DNA of 11,279 nt from JBIQLO01 sp044464175 (lineage in GTDB: Bacteria > Planctomycetota > Phycisphaerae > Tepidisphaerales > Tepidisphaeraceae), in NCBI GenBank assembly GCA_044464175.1, contig JBIQLO010000129.1, positions 1 through 11,279 of the forward strand, in the 5' to 3' direction. Shown piece after piece: positions 9,378 to 11,279 of this stretch. Every line of letters starts with the position of its first letter. Position 1 is the stretch's first letter. A program made the position numbers and the translations under genes. The notes beneath the pieces are model-generated. The model did no database searches and was not told the DNA's origin. It saw only the letters and a program-made list of their open reading frames with translations.

Positions 9378-9971
9378 ATGGACCCGAAGGCGGCCGATCC
9401 ATCAGCGGGTGATCCCGTCCCGACGCCGACGGATGGTGAGCTGGTTCACCTTGTCCTGAACGGGCAAAACCAGGCTTTTGATGAGCTGGTCCGCCGTCAC
9501 CAGCGCCAGGCGATGGCGGTTTCCTATCGGCTGCTCAACAACACGCACGACGCGATGGAGGTGACACAAGATGCGTTTCTCAAAGCATTTGCGAGCCTCA
9601 AGACGCTGCAAAGCCCCGACGCCTTTGGCGGTTGGCTCATGCGCATCGTGTCCAATTTGTCGCTCAACTACCGGCGAGGACGGAAGTTGCGCATGCAGCC
9701 CTCGCTGGAAGAGGCGTCGGTCGCCGAGCCCCCCGGCCCGTCAGCGAGCGATCCGGCCCACCAGCTTCAGTCCCGGGAAATGGGGGATCGCCTGCGGGAG
9801 GCCCTGGCGCAGCTTCCGGAAAAACAGCGACTGGCCCTCACCCTGTTCACCCTGGAAAACATGCCCCAGAAGCAGGTTGCCGACATCCTGGAATGCTCCG
9901 TGGAGGTCGTCAAATGGCACGTGTTCCAGGGGCGAAAGAAATTGAAGGAACTGTTGAAGGATTATCTATAA
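9378..9971 (+). CDS. ECF-type RNA polymerase sigma factor
   Basis: A 197-residue sigma-70 family factor of the extracytoplasmic-function type. Region 2 covers about residues 31-103 (AFDELVRRHQRQAM, then DAMEVTQDAFLKAF and WLMRIVSNLSLNYRRGRK), the part that binds core polymerase and the -10 element. A proline-rich linker follows (about 104-135). Region 4 covers about 137-192, with LPEKQRLALTLFTLE and a helix-turn-helix at MPQKQVADILECSVEVVKWH for -35 recognition. There is no region 1.1 or 3. The ATG at 9378 has no good ribosome site, only a palindrome upstream. The next gene, 31 bases on, is a membrane anti-sigma-like protein, the usual partner arrangement. The signal sensed cannot be read from the sequence. 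Confidence 0.93.
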   Translation: MDPKAADPSAGDPVPTPTDGELVHLVLNGQNQAFDELVRRHQRQAMAVSYRLLNNTHDAMEVTQDAFLKAFASLKTLQSPDAFGGWLMRIVSNLSLNYRRGRKLRMQPSLEEASVAEPPGPSASDPAHQLQSREMGDRLREALAQLPEKQRLALTLFTLENMPQKQVADILECSVEVVKWHVFQGRKKLKELLKDYL

Positions 9972-10002
9972 CCCGAGTCCGTCCATCGAACATCAAACCG
10001 CC

Positions 10003-10548
10003 ATGCTCCCGACGCAACTCGAATTTGAGATTACCCAATGGCTCGACGGCGATCTGCCGCCGGAGCGGGAGGCGATGCTGCAGCGTCAATTGGCGGCCGA
10101 TCCGCAGGCCCTTCGCCTGGTGGAGGAATACCGCAAATTAAATGAATGGCTGGAACAGCTCCCTCCTCCGCCCGAGGTGGATTGGGATGCTTTGCAGGCC
10201 CGAATCGGCCAGGCCGTGGCACGTCAACAGACCCGCCGGCCCGTTTACGCCTGGCGGCAACTCGCCCTGGCGGCCTGCATTCTCCTGAGCCTGGGGGTGG
10301 GCATGCGGTTGTTTCTGTTCCAGAGCCGCTCGGCCGGCCCCGTGGCAATGGTGCGCATCAATGGCGTGGAATCTCCCTCGGCCGGCGCTGTGCCGGTGAC
10401 GCAAATCGCCATCAGCCCCGCGCCCGCGCTGGATGACCAGCACCAGTTGGCCCTGTTGAGTGCCCCGGGCGAGGCCCCGCCCCGCGTGATCATCGGCACC
10501 GGACGCCAGCCGGCCCAGGATGCCATGCTGGTGGCGCTGGCGCGGTGA
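10003..10548 (+). CDS. Single-pass membrane anti-sigma-like protein
   Basis: A 181-residue protein that by position and architecture is the likely negative regulator of the preceding sigma factor. Residues 1-50 resemble the N-terminal helical domain of anti-sigma factors (EITQWLDGDLPPEREAMLQ, then ADPQALRLVEEYRKLNEWL). The HxxxCxxC zinc motif of classical ZAS domains is absent, and there is no cysteine before the membrane segment. One helix at about 86-106 (LALAACILLSLGVGMRLFLF) separates a cytoplasmic N-terminus from an external C-terminal part of about 75 residues rich in Pro and Ala with no domain I recognise. The ATG at 10003 has no clear ribosome site; the 31-base distance from the sigma stop suggests co-transcription. 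Binding to the sigma factor is inferred, not shown. Confidence 0.7.
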   Translation: MLPTQLEFEITQWLDGDLPPEREAMLQRQLAADPQALRLVEEYRKLNEWLEQLPPPPEVDWDALQARIGQAVARQQTRRPVYAWRQLALAACILLSLGVGMRLFLFQSRSAGPVAMVRINGVESPSAGAVPVTQIAISPAPALDDQHQLALLSAPGEAPPRVIIGTGRQPAQDAMLVALAR

Positions 10549-10556
10549 TGCACCGA

Positions 10557-10571
10557 CGCCCGTCAGGGGCG
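10557..10571 (+). terminator. Short GC-rich hairpin after the anti-sigma-like gene
   Basis: CGCCC (10557-10561) and GGGCG (10567-10571) are exact arms around a five-base loop, nine bases after the stop codon at 10546-10548. It is followed by AAAAT, not a T-tract. A run of six T (10603-10608) occurs further on, after only a three-pair CCC/GGG stem. Attenuation is possible but unproven. Confidence 0.3.
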
Positions 10572-10583
10572 AAAATCGCAATG

Positions 10584-10634
10584 CAGGCTTCCCCCTTTCG
10601 GGTTTTTTGGGAAAATACAGGCTGGAAGCCTGTA
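10584..10634. repeat. REP-like palindromic element
   Basis: TACAGGCT (10616-10623) and AGCCTGTA (10627-10634) form perfect 8-base arms around GGA. In addition, CAGGCTTCC (10584-10592) is an exact inverted copy of GGAAGCCTG (10624-10632), so two alternative stems share the right arm. The GGAAGCCTGTACTAC wording resembles dispersed intergenic palindromes I associate from memory with planctomycete and verrucomicrobial genomes. Only one element is present in this window. Confidence 0.6.
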
Positions 10635-10659
10635 CTACGTACTGATTCAAAGGATCACC

Positions 10660-11279
10660 ATGCACAAATGGATTGTGATGTTGCTGTTGCTGGGCACGGC
10701 CGCCGTGGCGGGGGCGCAGGCGCCTCCCCCCGCTGCCCCCTCGGCCCTGATGAACCAGGCGCTGGACAAGCAGGTGGAACTCAAGATTGACGCCCCCCTG
10801 CCCAAGGCGATGGACCAGATCGCCGAGCAGACCGGCGTTCAACTCAAGGCCGCCCCGGCGGTCTGGGAGCTGCTCCCCTGGGGCCGCATGACCAACATCA
10901 ACGCCACGATCCGCAATCAGACGCTGCGGCAGGCACTGGAGGCGATCACCCGCAAACTCGGCCTGACATTCCACCTCCGTGACGATGCCGTGGAACTGGT
11001 CCCCATTCCGCCCCTGCGGCGGCTGGGCCGGCGGGCGACCGTGCAGGAACTGGGTGCGCTGGACCTGCTGACCTCCACTCCGGCCGAACCGATCGCCGGA
11101 GCGCTGTCGCCGGAGAAACTGATTGAGGCGATTGACCAGCGGCTGGCCCGGATCAAGGCCCCCTTTGCCATTGAAAACCGGATGGGATCGGAGGCCAAGC
11201 CGGGACAGGTGATTCGCATCGCCCGCAATGCCACCCTGCTGGATGCGCTGGAGGAACTGCCGCGCCAGAGCGACCTGAC
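10660..11279 (+). CDS. Secreted protein with STN-like (secretin/TonB short N-terminal) domain, 3' end beyond the window
   Basis: An open frame of 206 complete codons running off the right edge. The ATG at 10660 is preceded by AAAGGA at a spacing of five bases. Residues 1-20 form a signal peptide (MHKWIVMLLLLGTAAVAGAQA) followed by a Pro/Ala linker. Residues of about 39-112 (VELKIDAPLPKAMDQIAEQTG through TLRQALEAITRKLGLTFHLR and VELVPI) have the beta-alpha-beta pattern of STN domains of secretins and TonB-dependent proteins. A second similar block may start at about residue 147 (EKLIEAIDQRLARI) and include the ATLLDALEELPRQ helix near the cut. The missing C-terminus decides whether this is a secretin, a receptor or a stand-alone periplasmic protein. 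Its position after a sigma/anti-sigma pair suggests joint control, although a palindrome-containing 111-base gap intervenes. Confidence 0.75.
   Translation, partial: MHKWIVMLLLLGTAAVAGAQAPPPAAPSALMNQALDKQVELKIDAPLPKAMDQIAEQTGVQLKAAPAVWELLPWGRMTNINATIRNQTLRQALEAITRKLGLTFHLRDDAVELVPIPPLRRLGRRATVQELGALDLLTSTPAEPIAGALSPEKLIEAIDQRLARIKAPFAIENRMGSEAKPGQVIRIARNATLLDALEELPRQSDL

Noticed and set aside
10591..10608. Intrinsic terminator from CCC-GGG followed by six T
   Set aside because: Only three base pairs can form directly before the T-run. I mention it as possible attenuation but would not call it a terminator.
10138..10974. A 278-codon open frame on the minus strand opposite the anti-sigma and STN genes
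   Set aside because: It crosses the palindromic spacer and both opposite genes, has no ribosome site or domain, and is Arg/Gly/His-rich as expected for an antisense shadow.

Overview
The window is GC-rich, gene-dense bacterial chromosome with no mobile element, CRISPR, tRNA or rRNA. The gene set fits an aerobically respiring Gram-negative-type bacterium. I lean towards the Planctomycetota, in particular Phycisphaerae-like lineages. The reasons are a complete actABCDE(F) alternative complex III operon, an ECF sigma factor followed by a membrane anti-sigma-like protein and an STN-domain protein, and short-period repeats in spacers. This taxonomic reading is an inference from style and gene order. 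There is no marker gene to prove it.

Minus strand, 6981 down to 1: one operon for alternative complex III (ACIII), the quinol:cytochrome c/cupredoxin oxidoreductase that replaces the bc1 complex. In transcription order it holds actA (membrane-anchored pentaheme cytochrome c), actB (Tat-exported fusion of a molybdopterin-oxidoreductase-like domain and a four-cluster Fe-S domain), actC (NrfD-type quinol-oxidising membrane subunit), actD (DUF3341 two-helix subunit), actE (monoheme cytochrome c lipoprotein) and actF (second NrfD-type subunit, cut by the window edge). Electrons from quinol at ActC would pass through the ActB clusters to the ActA/ActE hemes and on to a terminal oxidase, whose genes usually follow actF and would lie beyond the left edge. 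Three junctions (C/D, E/F and the actF start) show tight coupling. The other three spacers (A/B, B/C, D/E) each carry a degenerate tandem repeat with an exact 7-base period but a different unit, which is the most unusual structure in the window.

Minus strand, 7849-7130: a leaderless SGNH/GDSL hydrolase with all catalytic blocks, followed by a long imperfect hairpin (7059-7115) that overlaps the best candidate promoter of the act operon.

Plus strand, 8102-11279: mltA (outer-membrane lytic transglycosylase lipoprotein with a TTG start behind a strong ribosome binding site), then an ECF sigma factor, a single-pass anti-sigma-like protein without zinc ligands, and the 5' part of a secreted protein with an STN-like domain, cut by the right edge. 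A REP-like palindrome lies before the last gene.

I found no clearly new enzymatic system. The finds worth following are the heptamer spacers of the act operon, the AT-rich actB-actC spacer, the nested hairpin/promoter, the REP-like palindrome and the sigma/anti-sigma/STN cluster.
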